A DNA stretch of 64,000 nucleotides, from assembly GCF_029581275.1 (NCBI RefSeq), contig NZ_CP120742.1, positions 6,386,501-6,450,500 of the forward strand. The letters run 5' to 3'. The notes beneath the pieces are model-generated. The model saw only the letters and a list, made by a program, of their open reading frames with translations, did no database searches and was not told where the DNA came from. Below are positions 35,115 through 43,270 of the stretch, piece after piece (positions within the stretch are counted from its first letter, which is position 1; every line of letters starts with the position of its first letter). A program made the position numbers and the translations under genes. The DNA comes from Micromonospora sp. WMMD1155. GTDB lineage: Bacteria > Actinomycetota > Actinomycetes > Mycobacteriales > Micromonosporaceae.

Positions 35115-35765
35115 ATGGTGGGTTCGGGTGCGCTGCTGGGTATCGCGCTGGTCGCGTTGGGGCTGGTGCTGACCCCCGGTCCGAACATGGTCTACCTGGT
35201 GTCCCGCTCGGTGGCGCAGGGCCGACGGGCGGGGCTGGTCTCGCTGCTCGGGGTGGCCGCCGGTTTCGGGGTCTACCTGGCCGCGGCGGTCGCCGGTCTG
35301 GCCGCCGTGTTCGTCCTGGTGCCGACGCTGTACGCGGTGGTGAAGCTGGCCGGTGCCGGCTACCTGCTCTGGTTGGCCTGGCGGACGCTGCGCCCGGGCG
35401 GGCACTCACCGTTCCGGCCGGCGCCGCTGCCACCGGACCCGCCCCGGCGGCTGTTCACCATGGGCCTGGTCACCAACCTGCTGAACCCGAAGATCGCCAT
35501 CCTCTACGTGTCGCTGCTGCCCCAGTTCGTCGACCCGGCGCGCGGGCACCTGGCCACGCAGAGCCTGCTGCTCGGTCTGACCCAGATCGCTGTCGCGTTG
35601 AGCGTGAACGCGTTGATCGTGCTCACCGCCGGTTCCCTCGCGGGATTCTTCGCCCGCCGACCGGTGTGGCTGCGGGTGCAGCGGTGGGTGACCGGGACGG
35701 CTCTGGCCGCGCTGGCCGTGCGGATCGCCACCGACCGGTCCCGCGCGGCGATCGCCACGCCCTGA
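35115..35765 (+). CDS. LysE family amino acid exporter
   Basis: The 216-residue protein has six predicted membrane helices and the family signature LTPGPNMVYLVSRSVAQGRRAG near residue 20 (quoted in part: TPGPNMVYLVSRSVAQGR), plus GLVTNLLNPKIAILYVSLLP. It exports amino acids such as threonine or homoserine. ATG at 35115 follows GGGGGGA. The 197 bp upstream hold no other gene. Confidence 0.9.
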   Translation: MVGSGALLGIALVALGLVLTPGPNMVYLVSRSVAQGRRAGLVSLLGVAAGFGVYLAAAVAGLAAVFVLVPTLYAVVKLAGAGYLLWLAWRTLRPGGHSPFRPAPLPPDPPRRLFTMGLVTNLLNPKIAILYVSLLPQFVDPARGHLATQSLLLGLTQIAVALSVNALIVLTAGSLAGFFARRPVWLRVQRWVTGTALAALAVRIATDRSRAAIATP

Positions 35766-35773
35766 CCCGAGGG

Positions 35774-36598
35774 TCACCGCTCCCGGTGGCGACGGACCAT
35801 CCCGGCGGCCAGCGGCGCGGAGTCCAGGTCACCGGCGGCGAGCCGGGCGGCGAGGGTACGGCGTACCAGCCGGTCGGCCAGCGCGGGCGCGTGCCGGCCG
35901 ACGGCCATCTCCAGCCGCCCACGGGCGGTGGTGGCCACGTCCCGGGGGGCCCGACGGGAGGTGGCGGTACGCAGGATCGCCGCGACCACCCCCTGCACCG
36001 GCTCGGGGCGGGACACCCCCTGCAACGACAGTCCCGCCTCGGCGGTGCTGTCGTGGATGGGTGAGGCGACCATGCTCGGGTAGACGACGCTGACCCCGAC
36101 GTGGCTGCCCACCTCGTGCCGCAGCGCGTCGGCGTACGCCACCAGGGCCCGCTTGCTGACCCCGTACGCGGCGGCCAGCGGCAGGGGCAGCACCGCCATC
36201 CGACTGGCCACGAAGATGACCCGTCCATGGGCGGTGAACAGCGGTGGCAGGGCGGCGGCGGTGGTCCGCCACGCGGCGAGCAGGTTGACCTCCAGTTGCC
36301 GGCGGACCACCTCGTCGGGTGGCAGTTCGGCCGGGGCGGGGCCACCCACCCCGGCGTTGTTGATCAGCAGGTCGAGCCCGCCGAGCCGGTCGACGGCGGC
36401 CCGTACCGCCGGTGCCACGGCGTCCGGGTCGGTCAGGTCGCAGCCGAGCACCGGCACGTCGCCGTCCGGGCGGGCGTGCAGGTCGAGCCCCACCACGCGG
36501 GCGCCGGCGGCGGTCAGCGCCGTCCCGAGATGGCGACCGAAGGTGCCGCTCGCCCCGGTCACCAGCACCCGTCTGCCGACCAGGGACCGGGTCGTCAC
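35774..36598 (-). CDS. short-chain dehydrogenase/reductase
   Basis: The 274-residue SDR has VLVTGASGTFGRHLGTALTA, an acidic GLDLHA after strand 2 (NAD preference), NNAGVGG, a catalytic Ser in VIFVASRM and YGVSKRAL for Tyr/Lys. It resembles the SDRs paired with Baeyer-Villiger/FMO enzymes. The GTG start overlaps the FMO stop (GTGA), so the two are co-translated and likely act on the same ketone/alcohol substrate. Confidence 0.9.
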   Translation of the reverse strand: MTTRSLVGRRVLVTGASGTFGRHLGTALTAAGARVVGLDLHARPDGDVPVLGCDLTDPDAVAPAVRAAVDRLGGLDLLINNAGVGGPAPAELPPDEVVRRQLEVNLLAAWRTTAAALPPLFTAHGRVIFVASRMAVLPLPLAAAYGVSKRALVAYADALRHEVGSHVGVSVVYPSMVASPIHDSTAEAGLSLQGVSRPEPVQGVVAAILRTATSRRAPRDVATTARGRLEMAVGRHAPALADRLVRRTLAARLAAGDLDSAPLAAGMVRRHRER

Positions 36599-37923
36599 CG
36601 CCCCGCCCCGGCTCGGCGCGCGCCGGCCGCCGACTCCCGGGTCAACTCGGCCAGGTAGACGTCGAAGTCCACGCGCATCGCCGGGCGGCGTTGACCCCAG
36701 CGGGCGGTCGCGGCCCGCAGCTCGGCCCGGCAGGCGGCGCGCTGCCGATCCGGGTCGGGCAACGCGTACCGGCCGGCGAGGTTCGCGGCGACCAGTTTGG
36801 CCTGCGCCTCGACCAGGGGGAACGCGGACCCCGTGGACTGCACCAGCCCGACGAAGGTCAGGCCGGGGGCGTCGGGGTGGAACACGTGCCGGTACAGCGG
36901 CAGGCTGTCCGCGCCGTCGCCGAGCAGCGCCGGGTCGAGGAACGGGACGGCCACCCGGTAGCCGGTGCACCAGATGATCAGGTCGACGGTGTCGCTGCGG
37001 CCGTCGGTGAACTCGACCCGGTCACCCTCGATGAAGGCGACCCCGGGTCGGGCCTCGACGTCGCCGTGGGTGAGCCGGGACAGCAGCCCGTCGGAGAGGG
37101 TCGGGTGGTCCTGCAGGAAGCCGTGGCTCGGCGCGGGCAGCCCGTAGCGGGCGGGGTTGCCGACGGTGGTGCTCAGCATCGTCTGGCTGATGCGTTGCCG
37201 CAGCCGCCACGGCAGCCGGCGGGCCAGCGCACCGTTGAGGGTGTCCGAGGGGCGGCCCAGCAGGTACTTCGGCACCACCCAGACGCCCCGGCGCAGCGAC
37301 AACAACGTGCGGGTGGCGGCGTACGAGGCGTCCACCGCGATGTCCATCGCGGAGTTGCCGCCCCCGACGACGAGGACCCGTCTGCCGGCCAACTGCTCCG
37401 GACCCCGGTAGTCGTGGCTGTGCATCTGTTCGGCGGTGCAGGTGCCCGGGTACGGCGGGTCGGGCAGCTTGGGCACCCGGTTGTGTCCGTTGGCGACGAC
37501 CACCGCGTCGACGCCGACCTCGACCGGCCCGTCCGGCCCGCTCGCGGCCACCGTCCAGGTGCCGTCCGGATCGCGGGTGACCCGCTCGACGGTGTGGCGC
37601 AGCCGGATGTGCTCGCCCAACCCGAAACGGTCGGCGTAGTCGGCCAGGTATCCGGCGACCCGGGTGTGGTCGGGGTAGTCGGGCCAGTCGGTGGGCATCG
37701 GATGGTCGGCGAACTGGGTGCGGCCTCGGCTGGTGTTCAGGTGCAACGTCCGGTACGCCGGTGAGTCCGGTGCCCCGTACACCCAGAGGCCGCCGACCTG
37801 GTCGGCGGCCTCGAAGCAGACCACCGACGCGTCGACGTCGCGCAACGCCTTCACCGCGGCGAGCCCGGCCGCGCCGGCGCCGATCACCGCCACCTGAGGT
37901 GGTACGCCCATCGCCGCCCCCAT
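36595..37923 (-). CDS. flavin-containing monooxygenase
   Basis: The 442-residue enzyme has an FAD site AVIGAGAAGLAAVKALRD, a VGGLWVYG loop as in FMOs, a second Rossmann motif VLVVGGGNSAMDIAVDA for NADPH and LIIWCTGYRVAVPFLD. The FMO/BVMO fingerprint position (FxGxxxH) reads TCTAEQMHSHDY here. It would oxygenate ketones, amines or sulfides. The TetR operator 37926-37945 lies 3 bp upstream of the ATG. Confidence 0.9.
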   Translation of the reverse strand: MGAAMGVPPQVAVIGAGAAGLAAVKALRDVDASVVCFEAADQVGGLWVYGAPDSPAYRTLHLNTSRGRTQFADHPMPTDWPDYPDHTRVAGYLADYADRFGLGEHIRLRHTVERVTRDPDGTWTVAASGPDGPVEVGVDAVVVANGHNRVPKLPDPPYPGTCTAEQMHSHDYRGPEQLAGRRVLVVGGGNSAMDIAVDASYAATRTLLSLRRGVWVVPKYLLGRPSDTLNGALARRLPWRLRQRISQTMLSTTVGNPARYGLPAPSHGFLQDHPTLSDGLLSRLTHGDVEARPGVAFIEGDRVEFTDGRSDTVDLIIWCTGYRVAVPFLDPALLGDGADSLPLYRHVFHPDAPGLTFVGLVQSTGSAFPLVEAQAKLVAANLAGRYALPDPDRQRAACRAELRAATARWGQRRPAMRVDFDVYLAELTRESAAGARRAGAGR

Positions 37924-37925
37924 CT

Positions 37926-37945
37926 AATCCAACGTCCGATGGATA
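37926..37945. promoter_or_regulatory. TetR operator A, before the FMO gene
   Basis: AATCCA-N8-TGGATA (37926-37945) matches operator B at 38636 in both half-sites and the 8-bp spacer. It lies 3 bp before the FMO start and 22 bp after the TetR stop. It would repress the FMO-SDR operon. Confidence 0.72.
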
Positions 37946-37967
37946 ATCGTCGCCGGGCGGCGACCCG

Positions 37968-38615
37968 TCAAGGGGTGGGCGACCCGTACAGCCCGTCGAG
38001 CAGCCGATGCACGAACGCCCGGAACTCGCGCCGTTCCCGGGCGCCCGGCGCGCCCGCGGCCAACGCCACCACGTGAGCGTGGGTGGCCCACACCAGGCTG
38101 CGTACGGTGATGTGCGGGGTCGGTTCCACCAGCGCGCCGGCCGCCGCCGCGGCGCTGAGCAACTCGGCCACCAACCGGTACAACGGGTCGGCGTAGCGCT
38201 GGTCCAACTCGGCGTGCCGCTGTGGCTCCAACCAGCGACGCAGCCACAGCGCGGTGGTCTCCGGGCGGTCCTCCAAGAAGTCCACGAAGACGTCTACCAA
38301 CCCGTGCAGGGCCCGCCGCGCCGCGTCCGGCCCGCCGTCGATGGCGGCGCGGGCCTGCTCGGCGGCGTCGGTCAGGACCTCCCGCTCGGCGGCGAAGACA
38401 CGGGCGAAGCAGGCGTCGTAGAGCGCTGCCTTCGTACCCGTGTGGTGCGCGACGGTGGCGACGTCGACCCCGGCGGCGGCGGCGACCTCCCGCAGCCCGA
38501 CGGCGTCGAAACCCCGCTCGGCGAACAGCGCGGTCGCGGCGGTGAGCACCACCTCGCGGGTCGGTCGGGTCTCGTCGCGTCGCGGGCGACCCGGACGACG
38601 TCGGGGCATGGTCAT
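37968..38615 (-). CDS. TetR/AcrR family regulator
   Basis: The 215-residue repressor has an N-terminal HTH (REVVLTAATALFAERGFDAV, then GVDVATVAHHTGTKAALYDA) and a C-terminal all-helical ligand domain with HGLVDVFVDFLEDRPETTAL. The start could be any of the Met codons at 38624, 38615 or 38609. It is divergent from the transporter at 38673 and upstream of the FMO-SDR pair; matching operators sit beside both. Confidence 0.9.
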   Translation of the reverse strand: MTMPRRRPGRPRRDETRPTREVVLTAATALFAERGFDAVGLREVAAAAGVDVATVAHHTGTKAALYDACFARVFAAEREVLTDAAEQARAAIDGGPDAARRALHGLVDVFVDFLEDRPETTALWLRRWLEPQRHAELDQRYADPLYRLVAELLSAAAAAGALVEPTPHITVRSLVWATHAHVVALAAGAPGARERREFRAFVHRLLDGLYGSPTP

Positions 38616-38635
38616 GGCCGCCATTCTGCCCCTAG

Positions 38636-38655
38636 AATCCAGCAACCGTTGGATT
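38636..38655. promoter_or_regulatory. TetR operator B, between tetR and transporter
   Basis: AATCCA-N8-TGGATT (38636-38655) is a perfect dyad with the same spacing as operator A. It lies in the divergent promoter of tetR and the transporter gene. Confidence 0.75.
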
Positions 38656-38672
38656 GCGGAGAGGATGCGGCG

Positions 38673-40022
38673 ATGACCGGGCTCGACCGGCGGTCCACGG
38701 CCGCCACCGACGCGACGCTTCCCCGTGGCCCCCTGGCGGGCTTCGCGGCCGGCTCACTCGGCATGGGTGTCTGGGTGACGGTGCCCGGCCTGCTGCTGCT
38801 CTACTTCCTCACCGACGTGCTGGCCGTCGACCCGTGGCTGGCCGGCATCGCGCTGCTGCTGCCGAAGGTCGCCGACGTGCTGCTGCACCCCTGGGTGGGC
38901 CACCGCGCCGACGTCGAGCAGACCCGACGCGGCGACCGGCGTCGCCTGCTGCTGCTCGGCTGCGCCCTGCCGCTGGCGTTCGCCGCGCTGTTCGCGGTGC
39001 CCGATGGCCTGACCGGCGCGTCGGCGGCCGCGTGGGTGGCGGTGTTCTTCGTCGTCGGCAACCTGCTCTTCGCCGCCTACCAGGTCCCCTACCTGGCCAC
39101 CCCGGCCGACCTGCGCATCGGCTACGACGAACGCACCCGGCTGATGGCGTTCCGGATGGTCGTGCTGACCCTGGGCATCCTGGTGTCCGGCCTGCTCGCC
39201 CCGCTGCTCACCGGCGGCGACGCGGCGACCCGCGCCGGGTACCAGCGGATGGGCGTGGTCCTCGCCGTCGGGATGCTGCTGGCCATGCTGGTCGGCGTCG
39301 CCGGCATCACCCGGCTACGCGGATCGGCGGCGGACCGCACCCCGGCGGGGCACGGCGGATGGCGGGCACTGCGCACCGCGCTGCGCGACCGGCAGTTCCG
39401 CTGGCTCGTCGCCGCCTACCTGGCGATGTCCACCACCACCCACCTGGTGCTCGCCGGGGTGCCCTACTACGCCGAGTACGAACTGCGGGCCACCGGCCTG
39501 ACCACGGTGCTGGTGGCCGCGTTCGTCGCACCCGCGCTGCTGGTCACCCCGGCCTGGCTGGTGGTGGCCCGCCGCGTCGGCAAGCAACGGGCGCTGCTCG
39601 GCGCGCAGGGCGCGTTCGCCCTCGGGTCGCTGGTGCTGGCGGTGGGTCGACCGGCCGGCCTGCCGGTGCTGATCGGCGCGGTGGCGGTGCTCGGGGTGGC
39701 GTTCGCCGGCATGCAACTGCTGCCGTTCTCGATGCTGCCCGACGTGATCCGCGCGGCCCCCGGCTCCGGCGCCGGCACGTACACCGGGGTGTGGACGGCC
39801 ACCGAGGCCACCGGCGCGGCCCTGGGCCCGTACGCGTACGCCCTGTGCCTGGCCGTCGGTGGTTTCGTGGCCTCGACGGCCGGTGAGTCGCCGGTCCAGC
39901 CGGACGCGGCGCTCGCCGCGGTCCGCTACGGGTTCGGGTTGCTGCCGGCGGTGGCGATGCTGGCGGCCCTGCTGCTGCAACGCCGCTACACCCTGGACGG
40001 CACCGCCCGCACGACGAGCTGA
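38673..40022 (+). CDS. MFS transporter, GPH/MFS_2 type
   Basis: The 449-residue protein has 12 predicted membrane segments. LLPKVADVLLHPWVGHRAD corresponds to the conserved TM2 loop of the glycoside-pentoside-hexuronide:cation symporter family, and AAYQVPYLATPADL to its P-Y-ALxP segment. It probably takes up or exports the substrate of the FMO/SDR pathway. ATG at 38673 follows GGAGAGG. An open frame reaching back to 38007 is antisense to tetR and is not coding. Confidence 0.88.
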   Translation: MTGLDRRSTAATDATLPRGPLAGFAAGSLGMGVWVTVPGLLLLYFLTDVLAVDPWLAGIALLLPKVADVLLHPWVGHRADVEQTRRGDRRRLLLLGCALPLAFAALFAVPDGLTGASAAAWVAVFFVVGNLLFAAYQVPYLATPADLRIGYDERTRLMAFRMVVLTLGILVSGLLAPLLTGGDAATRAGYQRMGVVLAVGMLLAMLVGVAGITRLRGSAADRTPAGHGGWRALRTALRDRQFRWLVAAYLAMSTTTHLVLAGVPYYAEYELRATGLTTVLVAAFVAPALLVTPAWLVVARRVGKQRALLGAQGAFALGSLVLAVGRPAGLPVLIGAVAVLGVAFAGMQLLPFSMLPDVIRAAPGSGAGTYTGVWTATEATGAALGPYAYALCLAVGGFVASTAGESPVQPDAALAAVRYGFGLLPAVAMLAALLLQRRYTLDGTARTTS

Positions 40023-40048
40023 ACGGCCGGCACTAGACTTCGCCCTCG

Positions 40049-41206
40049 ATGGACGCCCAGCCCAGCACCACCGAAACCCGCCCGTGCGCCCACTGTGGAG
40101 CGCCGGTGCCGCAGCGAGTCGGCGCGGGCCGACCGTTTCGCTACTGCCGGGACAACGACGGCGCCTGCCAGCGCGCGTCCCGCAACAGTCGGATGCGGCA
40201 CCGCAACGCCCCCGGCCTGCCCGGTCAGGTGGCCCGCACCTGGGAGGCGGTGGACCGCCTCGACCAGATCGTCGAGACGTTGACCGAGTCGCTGCACGCC
40301 GAGTTGTCCCCGGTGGGCGTACAGCGGCAACTCGCGCAGGCCCGCGCGGAGGCCGCCGCCGAGGTCGCGGCGGCGCAGACCGAACGCGACGAGGCCCGCG
40401 ACGACGCCGAAGCCGCGGCGGCCGACGCGGCGCGCGCCCGCGAGCAGGCCCGTGCGGCCCGCGCCGAGGCCGACGACGCCCGGCAGCGCGCCGAGCAGGC
40501 GGCGCGGCGGGCCACCGCCTCCGACGAACGGGCCCAGCACGCCGAGGCGGCCCGCGACCAGGCGCGCCACGACGTCAGCGCCGCCGAGGCGTTGCGCGCC
40601 CAGGCGGAACGCGACCGGGACCAGGCCCGCGCCGAGGTGCGCGACCTGCGGACCGAGCGGGACACCGAGCGGCAACGGGTGACCGACCTGACCGTGCAAC
40701 GCGACGCGGCCCGCGCCGACGCCGAGCGGGCCACCCGGGCCGCCGCCGAGGCGACCGACCGGGCCGGGCGGTGGCAGGCCGAGGTGCAGGACGTGCGGCG
40801 TCAGATCGAGCAGGCCCGCGCCGACGCCGCGCGGACCCGCGCCGAGGCGGCCGACACCGCCCGCGCGCGGGAGCAGGCCGAACGGGCCCGCGACCGCGCG
40901 GTGGTCGCCGCCCAGCAGGCCGACGACGCCCGGCAGGAGGCCGCCGAACTCGCGGCTCGGCTGCGCGCCGAGCTGGCCGCGACCGTCGCGCACCGGGACA
41001 CGCTCACCGCCGACCTGGCCGCGGCCCGGCAGGCAACGGCCACCGCCGAGGGCCAGGTCACCGCCCTGACGGTACGACTCGACGCCGCCGAAACCGATCG
41101 GGACCTGGCCCAGCGGCGGGTGGCGCAGCTCGGTGACCAGGTCAGTGATCTGGCGTTGGCGTTGGCCCGGCTGGGTCCGACGCCGACGGGCGAGCCGAGT
41201 GCCTGA
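40049..41206 (+). CDS. zinc-finger/coiled-coil protein
   Basis: The 385-residue protein begins with a compact metal site (CAHCGAPV, then YCRDNDGACQRASRNSRMRH), four cysteines in the style of small DNA-binding zinc ribbons. From about residue 80 to 370 it is one long coiled coil of Ala/Arg/Glu/Asp heptads (AARAEADDARQRAEQAARRA and similar). No membrane segment is present. The layout recalls plasmid KfrA-like DNA-binding filaments or nucleoid proteins; this is an inference. It lies between a transporter gene and rbpA. Confidence 0.78.
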   Translation: MDAQPSTTETRPCAHCGAPVPQRVGAGRPFRYCRDNDGACQRASRNSRMRHRNAPGLPGQVARTWEAVDRLDQIVETLTESLHAELSPVGVQRQLAQARAEAAAEVAAAQTERDEARDDAEAAAADAARAREQARAARAEADDARQRAEQAARRATASDERAQHAEAARDQARHDVSAAEALRAQAERDRDQARAEVRDLRTERDTERQRVTDLTVQRDAARADAERATRAAAEATDRAGRWQAEVQDVRRQIEQARADAARTRAEAADTARAREQAERARDRAVVAAQQADDARQEAAELAARLRAELAATVAHRDTLTADLAAARQATATAEGQVTALTVRLDAAETDRDLAQRRVAQLGDQVSDLALALARLGPTPTGEPSA

Positions 41207-41365
41207 GCGGGCCGGCGCAACCTTCGCGGGGTCCGGGCGGTTAACATCCCCGGTGGCGGCGGACACGCCGCAGTCGCGACCTGCCCGGGATCACCTGGCC
41301 GGCTGACCGCCCGGGCCGGTTACCCTTGGTCCCGGTCCGCCCGTGGACGCCTCACGCCCTCGGGC

Positions 41366-41393
41366 GGGAATGGCTCGACGGGAACACACCGTT
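41366..41393 (+). promoter_or_regulatory. SigR-type promoter of rbpA
   Basis: GGGAAT (41366-41371) is followed after 18 bp by CGTT (41390-41393), the consensus of the thiol-oxidative-stress sigma factor SigR. In Streptomyces coelicolor rbpA is a SigR target, so the site supports conserved control. It lies 42 bp upstream of the rbpA start. Confidence 0.75.
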
Positions 41394-41434
41394 ACACCCA
41401 GAAGACCAGCACCACGAACGAGGGGAAGTCGATC

Positions 41435-41776
41435 ATGGGCGAGCGTATGCTGCGCGGAAGCCGCCTTGGCGCGGTGAGCTACGAATCCGACCGCAACACG
41501 GAGCTCGCGCCGCGTCAGACCCGCGAGTACCTCTGCGCCAAGGGCCACCAGTTCGAGGTGCCGTTCGCCGTCGACGCCGAGGTCCCGACGACCTGGGAGT
41601 GCAAGTTCGACGGCAGCGTCGCCCGACTCGTCGACGGCAGCGAACCGGAGCAGAAGAAGGCCAAGCCGCCGCGTACCCACTGGGACATGCTGCTGGAGCG
41701 GCGTTCGATCGCCGAACTGGAGGACATCCTCGAGGAGCGCCTGCAGGAGGTCCGGACCCGTCGCGGCCGCGCCTGA
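41435..41776 (+). CDS. rbpA: RNA polymerase-binding protein RbpA
   Basis: The 113-residue actinobacterial protein stabilises RNA polymerase holoenzyme with the main sigma factor. It has MGERMLRGSRLGAVSYESDR for the N-terminal tail, the core domain LCAKGHQFEVPFAVDAEVPT with WECKFDG, and the sigma-interaction domain HWDMLLERRSIAELEDILEE. The Cys pair of the core is kept. It is expressed from a SigR-type promoter and closed by a strong hairpin terminator. Confidence 0.97.
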   Translation: MGERMLRGSRLGAVSYESDRNTELAPRQTREYLCAKGHQFEVPFAVDAEVPTTWECKFDGSVARLVDGSEPEQKKAKPPRTHWDMLLERRSIAELEDILEERLQEVRTRRGRA

Positions 41777-41791
41777 GCCGCACGACGTACG

Positions 41792-41830
41792 ACGACGACG
41801 CCCCCGGGGTTACCCCGGGGGCGTCGTCGT
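41792..41830. terminator. bidirectional terminator between rbpA and fxsA
   Basis: ACGACGACGCCCCCGGGGT (41792-41810) is the exact reverse complement of 41812-41830, a perfect 19-bp stem. A short pyrimidine stretch (TCTCC) follows on the plus strand. It separates two convergent genes. Confidence 0.88.
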
Positions 41831-41839
41831 TCTCCGTGC

Positions 41840-42358
41840 TCAGTGGCGGCCCGGCTCCACGATCTCGCCCTCGATGGCCCGGCCGCCGTCGACCACCACC
41901 GGTTGCTCCGGTCGCGGGGTCGGTTGCGGCGCACCCTGGCGCACCCGCACCGTGCGGGGCCCGAACAGGTCACCGGCGACCATCGACGACACCCGCCGCT
42001 CGGTGGCGCGTCGCACCCCGGCGCGGGCCAGTCGCCGCACCGGCGGCACCAGCAGCAGCAACCCGGCCAGGCCGCTGACCAGACCGGGCACCGCGAGCAG
42101 CAACGCTCCGGCCAACCCGACGAGCCCGTCGGTCACCTGCCCGCCCGGTGGCTGCCCGGCCGCCGCAGCGGACCGGAAACCACGCCAGGCGCGCATGCCC
42201 TCGCGGCGCAGCAGCACCAACCCCAGCAGGGACGCCGCGAAGACCAGCAGCACGGCCACCCCGAACCCCAGTGCCCGCCCCACACCGACGAACACCACCA
42301 GTTCCAGCACCACCGCCAGCAACAGGGCCAACGGTACGAACCTCAGTCCTCGGCGCAT
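41840..42358 (-). CDS. fxsA: FxsA family membrane protein
   Basis: The 172-residue protein has two or three membrane helices with LELVVFVGVGRALG and GLVSGLAGLLLLVPPVRRLAR, the FxsA signature, and an acidic cytosolic tail. FxsA of E. coli overcomes F-plasmid exclusion of phage T7; the native role is unclear. It follows ppm on the minus strand with a 68-bp gap. Confidence 0.88.
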   Translation of the reverse strand: MRRGLRFVPLALLLAVVLELVVFVGVGRALGFGVAVLLVFAASLLGLVLLRREGMRAWRGFRSAAAAGQPPGGQVTDGLVGLAGALLLAVPGLVSGLAGLLLLVPPVRRLARAGVRRATERRVSSMVAGDLFGPRTVRVRQGAPQPTPRPEQPVVVDGGRAIEGEIVEPGRH

Positions 42359-42426
42359 CTCACCTCATCGCCATTCCCGCGAAACCCAGGGGCGTGTCCC
42401 GCCCATCCAGCATGACACGACCTCGC

Positions 42427-43236
42427 TCACGGCCACCGCGCCTGACCGGTGGCCGTGCCGTGCAGGCCACGGCGTACCGCCTGGCGGCGGTCCTGCACAC
42501 CCCAGGCGGTGATCCGCCACAGCGCCTCGGCCACGATCTTCGGGCTCATCTTGCTGTCCCCGCGTTCCCGCTCGGCGAACGTGATCGGCACCTCCACGAT
42601 CCGCACCCCGGCCTGGTGCGCCAGCCGGGACAGCTCCACCTGGAACGAGTACCCCTGGGAGGTCACCGACTCCAGATCGATGGCGTCCAACGCGCTGATC
42701 CGGTACACCCGGTAACCACCGGTGGCGTCCGAGACCGGCATGCCCAACGCCATCCGGGCGTACAGGTTCCCGCCGCGCGACAGCAGCAGCCGCCGCAACG
42801 GCCAGTTGAGCACGCGGGCGCCGCTGGTCCACCGCGACCCGATCACCACATCGGCGTCGCGGGCGGCGTCCAGCAGGGCGGGCAGGTCCTCCGGGGCGTG
42901 GGAGCCGTCGGCGTCCATCTCCACGACCGCCTGGTAGCCGTGCTCCCGGGCCCACCCGAACCCGGCCAGGTACGCCGCACCGAGGCCCTCCTTGCCGTGC
43001 CGGTGCATCACCTGCACGTGGGCGTCGCCGTCGGCGAGGGCGTCGGCGATCGCACCGGTGCCGTCGGGGCTGTTGTCGTCGGCGATGAGGATCCGCACCG
43101 CCGGGGCGGCACGCCGGACCCGGCCCACGATCGCCGCGATGTTGTCCGCCTCGTTGTAGGTGGGGATCACCACCAGCACCCGACCCACACCGGGCACCTC
43201 GTCCGGGCGTCGGATCGTATCGGTCGCCTGGATCAC
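42427..43236 (-). CDS. ppm: polyprenol monophosphomannose synthase
   Basis: The 269-residue GT2 enzyme makes polyprenyl-phospho-mannose from GDP-mannose, the donor for protein O-mannosylation and lipoglycans. It shows VLVVIPTYNEADNIAAIVGR, the DDNSPDGT nucleotide site, the DAD metal motif in EMDADGSHAPEDLP and GGYRVYR. GTG at 43236 follows GGAGGAACC. lnt lies directly upstream; in mycobacteria the two are fused as Ppm1. Confidence 0.93.
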   Translation of the reverse strand: MIQATDTIRRPDEVPGVGRVLVVIPTYNEADNIAAIVGRVRRAAPAVRILIADDNSPDGTGAIADALADGDAHVQVMHRHGKEGLGAAYLAGFGWAREHGYQAVVEMDADGSHAPEDLPALLDAARDADVVIGSRWTSGARVLNWPLRRLLLSRGGNLYARMALGMPVSDATGGYRVYRISALDAIDLESVTSQGYSFQVELSRLAHQAGVRIVEVPITFAERERGDSKMSPKIVAEALWRITAWGVQDRRQAVRRGLHGTATGQARWP

Positions 43237-43270
43237 GGTTCCTCCGCTCCCGCCGGCGTACCGGCTGTTG

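Noticed and set aside
38007..38672. Upstream extension of the transporter frame
   Set aside because: It is antisense to the tetR gene. The transporter has a good start and Shine-Dalgarno at 38673.
40225..40734. Long Ala/Arg/Ser-rich frame opposite the coiled-coil gene
   Set aside because: It is a typical high-GC antisense shadow with no Shine-Dalgarno and no domain.
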